Program-made: the position numbers and the translations under genes
DNA from: Mangifera indica
Taxonomy: Eukaryota > Streptophyta > Magnoliopsida > Sapindales > Anacardiaceae
NCBI RefSeq assembly: GCF_011075055.1
Contig: NC_058141.1
Location: 1,302,001-1,366,000, forward strand
Direction of reading: 5' to 3'
Length of the DNA stretch: 64,000 bases
Shown: piece after piece, positions 1 to 9,934 of the stretch
Layout of the letters: each line of letters begins with the position of its first letter
Numbering within the stretch: the stretch's first letter is position 1
Notes under the pieces: generated by a model
What the model was told of the DNA's origin: nothing
Database searches by the model: none
What the model saw: the letters and a program-made list of their open reading frames with translations, nothing else

Positions 1-760
1 TTGCGATAAATGCTTTCTGTCCCACTTTTGTTTTCTCTGAGTTTTCAGAAAGCAAAATGGATGGTGTTGAAAAAACTGAATTATCTATTATAAAAGTTCC
101 ATTAATCTTGTGTTACAAGCACAGTTCAAACACGTCTTCTTTGATATAGACTTAATAGACAAGCCTTAATAAATTTCTTAGAAATTCAGATTGAAAAAAG
201 ATCAAAATCTATACTGAGTCTTAGTTGAGATTGAGTTTTCTATATGAGCTACATTTTGAAGATGATAAAAAGGAAAAAAAAGAGTATTTAAGTACAATAT
301 CAATATTATGATACGTTAGAAATAAAATAAAAATCATAAGATGATTCAATATTTACTATCTAATCCTAACAATATGACAATTTGATTTGAGTAGAGTTGC
401 ACTCAAACCAAGGTGGTTTGACTGAATTTGAATTTGTTTAAGTCAAGCTTGAGTCAGGAGAGTTAGTTTATTTATAAAACTGAGTCAAACTTAAGTTAAA
501 GAGAGTTTGATCTTGTTTAGCTTGCGAGTGGTATCCAAACCTAAATGTGAATAAGAGCACTAGCGATACGGTTTATGGGGATATAACAACGAGAGCCTGT
601 TGTTTTGGAATTAAATAGGTCAAAGTGAGAGATACAAAAACCTACGAGATTCTGTATATTGAGAAATAGAATTGTTTGAGAAAACAAAAACATAATGTGA
701 TTGAATGGTCATGTAGGACTAATTCAAAAAATTCCTTTTTTCTTATCCTTATTTTCCGTT
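1..760. repeat. Segmental duplication, copy 1
   Basis: This stretch is a diverged direct copy of 7985-9062. Shared blocks include the segment starting AAAATGGATGGTGTTGAAAA, the run through CACAGTTCAAACACGTCTTC, and the distal part AAACCTACGAGATTC. Alignment by eye stops near 760, where both copies read TTCCGTTCT and then differ. Compared with the other copy it lacks about 25 bp and has a shorter nested repeat. It may hold old exon or leader sequence, but no convincing reading frame is kept here. The left boundary lies outside the window. Confidence 0.85.
391..545. mobile_element. TTGAGT-type MITE nested in duplication copy 1
   Basis: A short run of TTGAGT/TCAAAC words lies between GTAGAGTTGCACTC and GTATCCAAACCTAA. 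The duplicated copy at 7985-9062 has the related element at the same place (8374-8810), so the insertion is older than the duplication. This copy is internally deleted. Confidence 0.55.
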
Positions 761-762
761 CT

Positions 763-1589
763 TGTAGTGAACACTGGTAACATCTGTGAAGACCACATCA
801 TGAATTGGAATTGGAACACATTGTTTATGGTTATGTTGTCTATAGGGTGTCAAGAGGTCATCTACTTAGTGAATATTTTACTCATTGTGATCGTTATTGT
901 GGTTTTGCAGGTAAACATGTTGAGTAGCGGGATACGAGAGAGCCAGTGAGTTAGCTTGGGATGTTGCATGAGATGTGGGGCATTTTGGTCTTTTTACTAT
1001 TTGGATAGTTGTTATGTACGGTTGGACTTATATATTGTTGTTTATGCACTATTGATGTTGTATTTGGATTTTAGACATTTTATATTGTGGATGATGTGGC
1101 TTTAATTATATATTATATTGAGGTATTTCTAGTATTTATGTGTTTACACCTTTTTCACCTTACATGTTGGTTTAGTTTGAATATCATACTTTTAATTTCA
1201 CTACTAGTTAGGGGGATAAAGTATAAGTTAGCACGTCTCTTCAGATCTATATTTCGTGTAAGAATATGTATCTAGAAAGAGGTATTACAAAGGTATATGT
1301 TAGTTTAACTTGGTTGAAGATAGTGGTGGTGGTGGCAACAACTAAGAAAACGAATGAGAGGAAAAACGAAGAAGGTGTGAAAGGAAATGGGAGAAGGTGA
1401 GATGGAAGAGAGGAGGTCTTAATATGAGATAATTTCGTCATTGTAGTTTATGCATATAGTACCAAGCTAATTTTCCTTTAACATAATTAGTTTTTGGGTG
1501 AAAAAAAATGATATATGCATTTGGTAGATGGAAACTGTCTTTACGGTAAATTGTGTGTGGGAAAATGCTAATCACTCATAAAATTTCAA
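763..1589. other. Intergenic, nothing recognised
   Basis: AT-rich sequence with only short chance reading frames. No domain, RNA gene or clear repeat end was seen. Confidence 0.4.
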
Positions 1590-1990
1590 AGGAAAATAAT
1601 ATTTGGAGATGTCAAATTATTTTTATTCTATTGAAACTACTGAACTTTGTTTTTTTCTATTAAAATGAATGAATTTTTAAATTTTTTTATTGGAAAAACT
1701 AAATTCTTTTATTTTCTTATTTAAAGGATTAAACTTTCAGATTTTTTTTTATAAAAAAACGAAACTTTTAATATTTTTTATCAAAAGCATAAAACAAATA
1801 CAATTGAATAGTTGTTCTATTTTACTTTAGATGTAAAGTGATTAATATCTCTAATAGGAAATATTGAAAATGTAGTTCATTCCATAAAAAATTATAAAAG
1901 TTTAGCCTTTTGAATATGAAAATGTGAAAGTTTCGATTATTTCAATAAAAAAAATAAAATAATATTTGACCTCTTTAATATAAAAATGTA
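1590..1990. repeat. Degenerate ~30-bp-period AT repeat, foldback-like
   Basis: Units of about 30 bp of the form TTTTTTATT-AAAA-AAACTTT follow one another in the left half. The right half runs in the complementary sense (AAAAGTTT-CTTTT-AATA). A related stretch lies in intron 2 of the MYB gene (14620-14985), so this is a dispersed repeat and not local slippage alone. Confidence 0.5.
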
Positions 1991-2314
1991 ATAGGTCACC
2001 ATGAATTTGCCGTTATCCCCATTTTAACCTTCAAACCTTCCTGTCGCCCTAGTTGACTTGTGGTTAATAGTATTTGTGCATGGATAAACGCCAAGTTCCA
2101 ATCTGCACCATAATCTACCGTCTTGGGCAACAAAGTTTATAACTTTCTTAAATGGGTAAAAATATTTAGCTGTTTGAGCCAATTGTATCTTGATGGAGAC
2201 ATAAGCGACATAATTAAATTCCTAATTACTTCAATTTTAAAAGAAACCTCAGTAGAATTGAATAAAGCTTTTGCATTAATCATGTTTAGCTTCAAATTTC
2301 AGGAAATCTACCCG

Positions 2315-2424
<110 letters not shown>

Positions 2425-2897
2425 TATGAACAAATCAAGTTCAAATATTTTTTAATTCAAGTTTGGTTTGAATAAAAAATGATTTGACTTGAGTTATGCT
2501 TGAGTTTGACAACTAAATATAATGGTAGCTGGAATTCAGTTTAAATAAAAAATATTTTAACTCGAGTTCATAGTTCGAATCTATAATTCAAATTCATGGT
2601 TTAAATTTATAATTCTTTGACAAAACAATATTATTTTACCTAATAATTGACAAAATAATGTCATTTTGATAATTACTAGATATAATTTGAATCAAACCAC
2701 GAATCAAGTTTAAATAGAATTGAGTCATTTCTTTGTTTACAAGTTGGACTCAGCTAAACTCATTCTAATTTGAGTTTGACTTAGTTTTAAAAATGAGTTA
2801 ACTCTCTTAGTTCAAATTTAACTCAAATTTAAGTCGTGTCAAACCAAATTAAGCTACTTTTTAAAATTGAATTAGTTCGATTCGGATCTAACCCTAA
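2425..2897. mobile_element. TTGAGT-type MITE, core subfamily A
   Basis: Dense GAGTTTGA/TCAAACTC words end in GATTCGGATCTAACCCT, which matches the family end inverted. The middle (about 2615-2680) holds the subfamily A core, two AAAACAATATTATTTT-like inverted blocks. The left end abuts the AG microsatellite and cannot be fixed exactly. A further fragment of the family follows at about 2935-3050. Confidence 0.6.
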
Positions 2898-3230
2898 TCA
2901 TTATATACTCATTTACTTGAGACATAATAAGTACAATAGTAAATTTGAGTCGAGCTATCTCAGTTTGAATGGATGGAAACTTAAGTTAAAACTCTAACTC
3001 GGCAATTTGGTTAGAATTTAATGTGTGGGCAGTTCGACATCCACTTGCAAACTCTGATTTAATTTTTCTGTGTAAACATACAATAATATTTAATTTCTTC
3101 CTCTTATTTCGATCATAACTAGGAAACAACCCATCGACAAAAGCATGTGATGAAGTTGATTGATTCGTAGGTCATGTTAATCCCTAGGCTTCCTTGAAAG
3201 TAGTTATGCTGAAGCCTTACAAATACGAAA

Positions 3231-4018
3231 GGCCAAATGACTATTTCCCATCCAAGTTTACTATTAAATTAGTTTAAAAAATTTGCTAAATTTTTTTTAT
3301 AAAATTAATGAAAAGATTAAAAAAATTCTTAAGTGAAATAACACATTGCCCCGAAATTTTATAAAATAATTTGTACCTAAATTTATATTAATTTAATTGA
3401 AAATAAAAAAAATTATAACAATACAAATATAGATAAAATATAAATAACGTATAACCATATATTTAAGATAAAATATATTTTTTAAAAATATTAGAGGTGT
3501 TAGTGAAACTTTTCAAGGGGTTTTGAAAATTAAAAAATTTTGGGATATTTTTAAAAAATTTAAAATTTTACCATGTCTTTATATAGTTCCAAAAAAGACA
3601 ATTACATTCCTAAAACACTGAAAAAATGTAACTAATTAAGAGTATAATGTTATATTATAAACAATTGCAGTTATATTTATAATTTCAAAATATATGGGAT
3701 GGATATAATAATTTCCAAAACTATGAGAAAATTATCCATTTGAACTAGTAAGTTTTAAAAATTATTTTTACACCCCTACAATAATATTCACAATTCAATC
3801 TTGCAAGAGTGTTATTGTAATATTTTATACATTAGGGACAAAGATATAGTTAATTATACTCATATTATAATGTTTGGATAAAATAACATAAATACCCTTT
3901 TGAATGTTAAAATTAAATATTTACTTTGATAGATGGGTAGAAAATTGAGTTTTTTCAAATTTAAAAGATGAGAATTGGTCATTTCCTTGAGACCTGGGTG
4001 GACAATAGTGATTTGGCC
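3231..4018. mobile_element. MULE-like foldback MITE (GGCCAAA family)
   Basis: The element begins GGCCAAATGACTATTTCCC and ends in the inverse (GTGGACAATAGTGATTTGGCC). It is flanked by AATACGAAA (3222-3230) and AATACCAAA (4019-4027), a 9-bp target duplication with one mismatch. Length 788 bp. Nine-base duplications with such ends are typical of Mutator-like elements. It has no coding capacity. Related copies: 7011-7799, 22442-23195, 26051-26590 (truncated) and 40728-41040 (one end). Confidence 0.85.
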
Positions 4019-4027
4019 AATACCAAA

Positions 4028-5002
4028 AGCACTTTCAAATTAGTAGCAATTAACATTATTTTATTCTTTGCTTAATCAACTTTTTTAATTTGTCTTCGAT
4101 AACAAGCAAATTAAGCATATACTAAATAGATTATTTAGTACTTAATTAAAGATTAAAATTGGATTAATATAATGTTGAACCGTTATTCACTATTTTAAGC
4201 TTTTAGATGGGATGACAACTAAATATGGCATGAGAGTTATAAGGTTTACACTTTGAATCCCTATTTATTGAAAAAGGAAAAATAATTAGAATTGTTGCAT
4301 GTAAAAATATAATGTTAAACTCTCACATTTTTATGAGGAGGAGGAACCCTATTTGGCAAAGCTCAACTACCAAGCTGGTAAACCTTGCAGAGATTAGCTA
4401 CACAACTCATTGTTAGGGTCTCTTACTTAAATACGACTATATTAGAAAGTGCTAATGTGTGTTCAAAAATTTATTTACAAGAGTATAAAGTCAAACTTAG
4501 GATATTAGACTCCACATAAATTTTCACTTGATTTTGAGGTAACGGAGAACCCTTATTTAAGCGAAATCACCACTTTCGCATTTAGTCAAGAACTATTTTT
4601 TTTTTTTATCTAATTAGACTTACATTAACCACACCAAACAGGTGAAAAACTCACGCTTATTGCCATAACTATTCAGACCAGATGATAATTCACAAACTTA
4701 ATTATTGGTAAAAAGAAATAAGAAGATAGAAATTGAGAAAGGTGAAAATGGTAGTTCTCTCTTGGCTCTACCTATCTTTCCTCCATACATGTTTGTTTGT
4801 AATTCTATACATTTAAAGCACAAGAGAACACAATAGAGTAATGCAATGTGCATGCAATTTTGAGTACTTGGGTATGCATATATTATGTTATCATATGATT
4901 TAGTGTTACTTAATCTTTAATTTAAAATTTTTTAATTACATAATAATATATTATCTATGTATCCAAATAGATATTCAAAACTGCAAGCACAATACAATAA
5001 TA
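4028..5002. other. Intergenic, with traces of small repeats
   Basis: No gene was recognised. The part near 4840-4990 resembles the palindromic MITE family seen at 19725-19856 (ATTTTAAATTA / TAATATATTA words). A possible tRNA-like B-box at 4245-4260 is too weak to call a SINE. Confidence 0.35.
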
Positions 5003-5010
5003 ACTAGACC

Positions 5011-5980
5011 TAGACCTGGCCACGGTTCATGAACCATCGGTTTCGGTTCGGAACCGCCGGTTCACGATTCAAAAACATAAGAACCCTGAACCGAAACTGT
5101 AACAGGCCGGTTCGTCCACGGTTCGGAACCGCCGGTTCCGGTTCATGGCCCCGGTTCGGAACCGACGGTTTCGGTTCGAAACCGATATTGAACAGTGAAT
5201 TCTAATACATGATCTTGATTTAATTTTTAAATTATTAATTACAATAATTGAAAATTAAAAGAAAGGCTTGGACTTAATTACAATCAATAAAATTAATTAT
5301 ATAAATAAATTATATGATTAATTATAAAAGATAATAAAAAAATAATAAATAAAATTAATTATAGAAATAAATTCTATAATTAATTATGAATTGTATAAAA
5401 AAAATTGAAATTGAAATTAATAAAAAATTAAGAAAGAATTTAATTAAATTTAAGAAAATTTGATTGAATTGAAAGATTGAGAGAGTATTAAGAGTTTAAA
5501 GAATGAGAATGAGAGTTTGAAGGATTGAGTGAAAGAGTGGAGAGATTGAAATTTGAGATAATAGAATTTGAAGGGGTATATATAGGAAAAAACTTTTTTG
5601 AAAAAAATTAAAAATAAGGGGGGGTGAATAACATTCAGAGAAACTGCAGGGGACCATTTTCTCTGAAAATTGCAGGGGATTGGTCCCCTGCAATTTTCCC
5701 TTCAAGCCAACGGTTCCCTGCGCAGGGAACCGTTGGCTTTTTTAAAAAAATTCAAAAAAAATTCAAATTTTTTCGGCTCAGCACAGTAAACCGCCGGTTC
5801 ATAAACCAGGTGTGAACCGGCGGTTTCACGGTTCCAATTTATATAAACCGGAACCGAACCGTAGAACCCCGGTTTCGGTTCTGGTTCAGTCCGGTTCCGG
5901 GTCTGTCGGTTCCGGTTCCGGTTTTAGGCGGGCCGGTTTCGGTCTGGTTCACGGGCCAAACCGGACCGTGGCCAGGTCTA
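5011..5980 (-). mobile_element. Non-autonomous hAT element (970 bp)
   Basis: Perfect terminal inverted repeats TAGACCTGGCCACGG / CCGTGGCCAGGTCTA are flanked by a perfect 8-bp target duplication ACTAGACC (5003-5010 and 5981-5988), diagnostic of hAT. Subterminal regions are packed with GGTTC/GAACC words, common for hAT transposase binding. It has no transposase. The ends match the larger hAT element at 37691-40502 (TAGTACTGGCCACAG). A GAGAGTATTAAGAG-rich tract at 5460-5540 also matches that element's leader (38035-38110) in inverse orientation, so this looks like a deletion derivative of the same family. Confidence 0.93.
5665..5739. repeat. Two strong hairpins inside the hAT derivative
   Basis: 5665-5698 is a 15-bp stem (GAAAATTGCAGGGGA) with a 4-base loop. 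5704-5739 is a perfect 36-bp palindrome centred on CCCTGC/GCAGGG. The larger hAT element has a related CAGGGG-type inverted tract near 37895-37945. Confidence 0.9.
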
Positions 5981-5988
5981 ACTAGACC

Positions 5989-6753
5989 ACTAAGAAAAGT
6001 TTTATTTATCTCATCCCAGGGTGAAAATGTACTTTTGGACCAAACCGTGGGTGGGAAAATGTAATTTACTCTAATTTGAATAATAAATGCCTAAAACAAT
6101 TTTAGGATCATTACTCCTTATGTATGGTTCATTAATGCTAGCATAATCTTTTACAATGTCCGAAATAATTTATATTATAGCTTATATAACAATCAAATAA
6201 TAAACATTACATACTTAAGAAGAAATTAATTAAAAAGATTTATACTTGATTTTGGAGAGCACATAATTACACTATTGAACTTAATTAATTTAATTGTGAT
6301 CCACTGCTCTCATCTGCAGTGGCTTTGTAGGCTGCAGCAAAAATGTGACACAAAAAGTGAGTATTAACAAAAATAAATAAATTGATATATTATTATATGA
6401 TTGTATAATTTTAAATTAGGGATAAATAAATAATTGGATCACCAATGATATGATGACAATTCAGTTTGTATATACCAATTAGTATAATTATTTGTACATA
6501 TAATGTTATGCCAAAAGTAATACTATTTTATGACAAACTATGTTTACTATCAGAAAAGTAAGTTCTTATTTTAATTTTGCTATAAAGTTGTAATTAATTC
6601 TGATTAGTAAATTTAAAGATAGAAGTCTATAAGCATAAAAGAAAACAAAAATATTAAACTGAACTCTATTGTCAAAAAGATCTCTCACACCCTTCCTCAA
6701 TCATAGATCTTGATAGAATATCAACTAAAAGTTTAAAGTAAATTTAGATATCC
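5989..6753. other. Intergenic with repeat fragments
   Basis: No gene was seen. 6010-6075 carries a stray GGGTGGGAAAATGTAATTTAC tract resembling an end of the GGCCAAA MULE-like family. 6360-6530 resembles the palindromic MITE family of 19725-19856. Confidence 0.35.
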
Positions 6754-6766
6754 AATCAACAACTTT

Positions 6767-6984
6767 TTTTTTTTTAATAATGAAACCTTATTTGAGTAGG
6801 ATCACCCCTTTAGTGCTGAATTGACTATCCCAAACTAGTGAAACTCTGTGTCTACTGTCCAACTTAGAACCACTGTACCAGACAAGTTAAGAGCTTGATA
6901 TTAATGTGTTATCGGTGAGACTTGAACCCATCTTCTCATGCCTGACAGTCACCTTCTTTGTCACTTAAACTATCTTTGGGAGCT
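6767..6984 (-). mobile_element. tRNA-derived SINE
   Basis: Read on the - strand, it starts near CCCAAAGATAGTTTAAGTGAC (A-box-like) and has a B-box-like GGTTCAAGTCTC about 40 bases later, as in RNA polymerase III promoters. It ends in an A-rich tail (T-run at 6764-6775 on +). It is flanked by a perfect 13-bp target duplication AATCAACAACTTT (6754-6766 and 6985-6997), as expected for L1-type integration. Length about 220 bp. Confidence 0.88.
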
Positions 6985-7010
6985 AATCAACAACTTTATT
7001 AATTTCAAAA

Positions 7011-7799
7011 GGCCAAAGGACTATTTCCCACACAAGGTTTAGTGAAATGACAAACTCAAACCTGTTAAGTTTGAAAGACAAAAATGTTATTTAGTTAAAC
7101 ATATTAAAAAACTAAAAATTTATCACATTCCCCCCCTCCAAGTTTAAAAGCTAACAATTTCTCCCACCAAAGTTTGGAAAGTGACCATTTCCCTCCTAGA
7201 GTTTTCTTCCTTCCACTTTCTTTTCCGATGAACCTTTCATTTGCCGACACTCCCTCCTGCCTCCAGTACAAAAATGCCGCCATGAAATGGACGAATCTAG
7301 GCAACATCATTGAAGATTCATTGCATGATGGATCATTGTGCTTCATCCAGATTCGTTGCATGATTGATCTTGGCCAAGATAATTCCTGTCCCATCGAGAT
7401 TCGTCATGCGACTAATCTGGACAAAACATGACTATCTGTCACTTAACAAATCTTCGATGACGCTGCCTAGATTAGTCGCCTTTGTGGCTGTTTCATGGCA
7501 GTGTCTTCGTCTTAGAGGCCATAAGGAGTGCCAACAAATGAGAGGTCAATTAGAGAACTATTGCTAGAGAAGGAAAGGGAAGGACTGAAGCCCTAAGGGG
7601 GAAATTGTCACTTTTCAAATTTGGGTGGGGAAATTGTTAGATTTTTAAACTTGGACGGGGGAAAATGTGATAAATTTTTTGTTTCTTTAAATATTTTTAG
7701 CTAAATAATATTTTTACCCTTAACCCCTAACAATGGATTTTAAACAAGTAAAAGTTTGTCAATTCACTAAACCTTAGGTGGGAAATTGTCCTTTTGGTC
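7011..7799. mobile_element. MULE-like foldback MITE with perfect 9-bp TSD
   Basis: Ends are GGCCAAAGGACTATTTCCC and the inverse GGGAAATTGTCCTTTTGGTC. The flanks are a perfect 9-bp duplication ATTTCAAAA (7002-7010 and 7800-7808). The whole 789 bp is an imperfect palindrome: the less AT-rich centre (about 7215-7560) also pairs with itself (CATTTGCCGACACTCC against GGAGTGCCAACAAATG). The reading frames inside are products of this structure. It sits 14 bp from the SINE target duplication. Confidence 0.92.
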
Positions 7800-7984
7800 A
7801 TTTCAAAATGCACAAACCTCACTTGCTAATTCGAATGATAGGTATTGTCAAAGTCGGAGATGAGTATGGGAAAAGATCCTGTAATGCGGGAGGTAGAATG
7901 CACAAGTTGGATATCAACTTTCAACTCCTCTTTGTTGGTGCCTATGAATTTATAATTATTTAATTTAGTTTTGAAAATACATTT

Positions 7985-9062
7985 CGTTGTGCTTTTTGTC
8001 TCACTTCCTGTTTTTTTCTTATTAGTTTTCATGAAGCAAAATGGATGGTGTTGAAAAACTGAATTATCTATTATAAAAGTTCCATAAATCTTGCGTTATA
8101 AGCACAGTTCAAACACGTCTTCTTTGATAAGGACTTAATAGACAAGCCTTAATAAATTTCTTAGAAATTCAGATTGAAATAAAATCAAAATCTATACCGA
8201 GTCTTAATTGAGATTGAGTTTTCTTTATAAGTTACGTTTTGAAAATGATAAGAATGAAAAAAAATTGTATTTGAGTATACTATCAATATTATTATATGTT
8301 AGAAATAAAATTTAAATCATAAGAAGATTCAATATTACTATATAAACCTAACAATATGACAGTTTGATGTGAGTAGGGCTAGACCGAACCAAGGTGGTTT
8401 GGCTCAATTCAGCTCAATTTGAATTTGTTATGGTTGAGTTTGAATCAAGAGAGTTGGTTTGTTTCCGAAGCCAAGCCAAATTTAATTTGGACGGAGTTTA
8501 ACTCAATCTAGCTTACAAGTTGGTGGATGACTCGAATTAGTTTGAGCTTGGTTTGTAGCTTTATTCGAGTTATATTAAGTAATTGTCAAAACAACGCTAT
8601 TTTACCTAGTATTTGGTAAAACAATATTGTTTCTATCAATGAGCTGCGAATCCAAGTCATGAATTTGAGACAAGTTTTGAACTTCAAACTCATATACCAA
8701 ACCGAATTTGAGATAGCCTTAACTTTGACTCAACAAACTAGAATTGCCCTGATTTTCATTCAAGTGAAACTCGAGTTAGGAGTTGTTTGAGCTCGGCTTG
8801 GTTTGTACCCAATATGTGAGCAAGAGCACTCGTGACATGGTTTCAGGGGATCTTACAGTAGCAGAGCCTGCCGTTTTGGACTTTGAAGATTTCGTTTTGG
8901 AAATAAAGAGGTCAAAGCAAGAGATTAAAAAACCTACGAGATTCATTGTATATCTAGAAATAGATTCGTGTGAGAAAACAAGAACTAGATGCTAGGGAAA
9001 GGGTCATTCAGGATTAATTCAGAAAAAATTTCTCTTCTTCTCATCTTTTTTTTCCGTTCTCC
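7985..9062. repeat. Segmental duplication, copy 2
   Basis: Diverged direct copy of 1-760, with a longer nested TTGAGT-type element (8374-8810). The stretch 8811-9062 is less decayed than its partner and keeps an open frame of about 60 codons from 8783 to 8995 (it includes the residues DFEDFVLEIKRSKQE). I do not recognise that as a known family. It may be a fragment of an old exon or chance. Confidence 0.8.
8374..8810. mobile_element. TTGAGT-type MITE, core subfamily A
   Basis: Starts TAGGGCTAGACCGAACC and ends GGTTTGTACCC. Flanks are TGATGTGAG (8365-8373) and ATATGTGAG (8812-8820), 7 of 9 matching. The core at about 8585-8635 has inverted CAAAACAACGCTATTTTACC and GGTAAAACAATATTGTTT blocks. 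Confidence 0.7.
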
Positions 9063-9466
9063 GTTCTTTGGGCGAATGGCCATAGAGTCTTTAGGTATTT
9101 GATCGGAGGGAGTTTTGCTTGATGAATTGTTTTGAATTGTAAGGCATTGGTGGGGTTGTGTTCATTATTTGGGTTTGGATGTTTTGATTCATAGCATTGT
9201 TCGTGTTCCTTGATTCATTGAATTAATAGAAATGAAAAAGGGATAAAAAGGAGGTCTTATTAGGGTGAAGAGTTGGTGGCAGGAAAAAAATTGTACGTAC
9301 AATTCAGTTGATGTTGGATTCATTGGTTGATTTTGCATGAAAATTGGAAGAGGGTGTGAATTTGAAACTTGCCTAAAACGTATTAAAATTAAACTTTTGA
9401 CTTATGTTACATAGTAGTCATGGGGTAAGTCATTGGACTAAAAGTTTTCACTTGTTTGATGTGCTT
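9063..9466. other. Unique AT-rich sequence
   Basis: No gene recognised. The T/G-rich stretch after TTCCGTTCTCCGTTC looks leader-like, but nothing downstream confirms a transcript. Confidence 0.3.
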
Positions 9467-9934
9467 AGGGGTGGAGACGAACTGAACTGAGTTCATTCAC
9501 CTCCTGACTTAAGTTCTGTTAGAAGGTAGTGTAACTCAAGTTTATCGAGCCAAAGTTAATGGTAATTTAAGTTTGACTCAACCTCTGATTTTGAAGTTTA
9601 AAGTTCAGCCTGAATTTGTGGTCTAGATTTTGAATTTATGACTTGAGTTTATGGTTTATTAATAAAACAATGTTATTTTATCTAATAATGGGTAAAATGA
9701 TGTTGTTTTGACAATTCTTTTACGTGACTCAAATCAAGATGTAAATCAAGTTTGAATTAAATCAAGTCATCTACTTGACTCATAGGTTAGATAGAGTCTG
9801 AACTAGGCTTAAATTTTACCTAAATAAATTCAAATTAAGTTAAATTAAACTACATCGAGTTTTAAGACTGATATAGCTTGATTCAAATCCAAACTTATGT
9901 GTGGTCAACTTCAACCCAACTCAAGATTGATCCA
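9467..9934. mobile_element. TTGAGT-type MITE, left part (split by a hAT element)
   Basis: Begins AGGGGTGGAGACGAACTGAAC and holds the subfamily A core at about 9660-9720 (AAAACAATGTTATTTT and AAAATGATGTTGTTTT). Its continuation lies at 12800-12880 beyond the hAT insertion. Confidence 0.65.

Noticed and set aside
7104..7567. Three overlapping frames in the 7-kb MULE-like element as a gene
   Set aside because: The frames lie on both strands of a palindrome and show no family resemblance.
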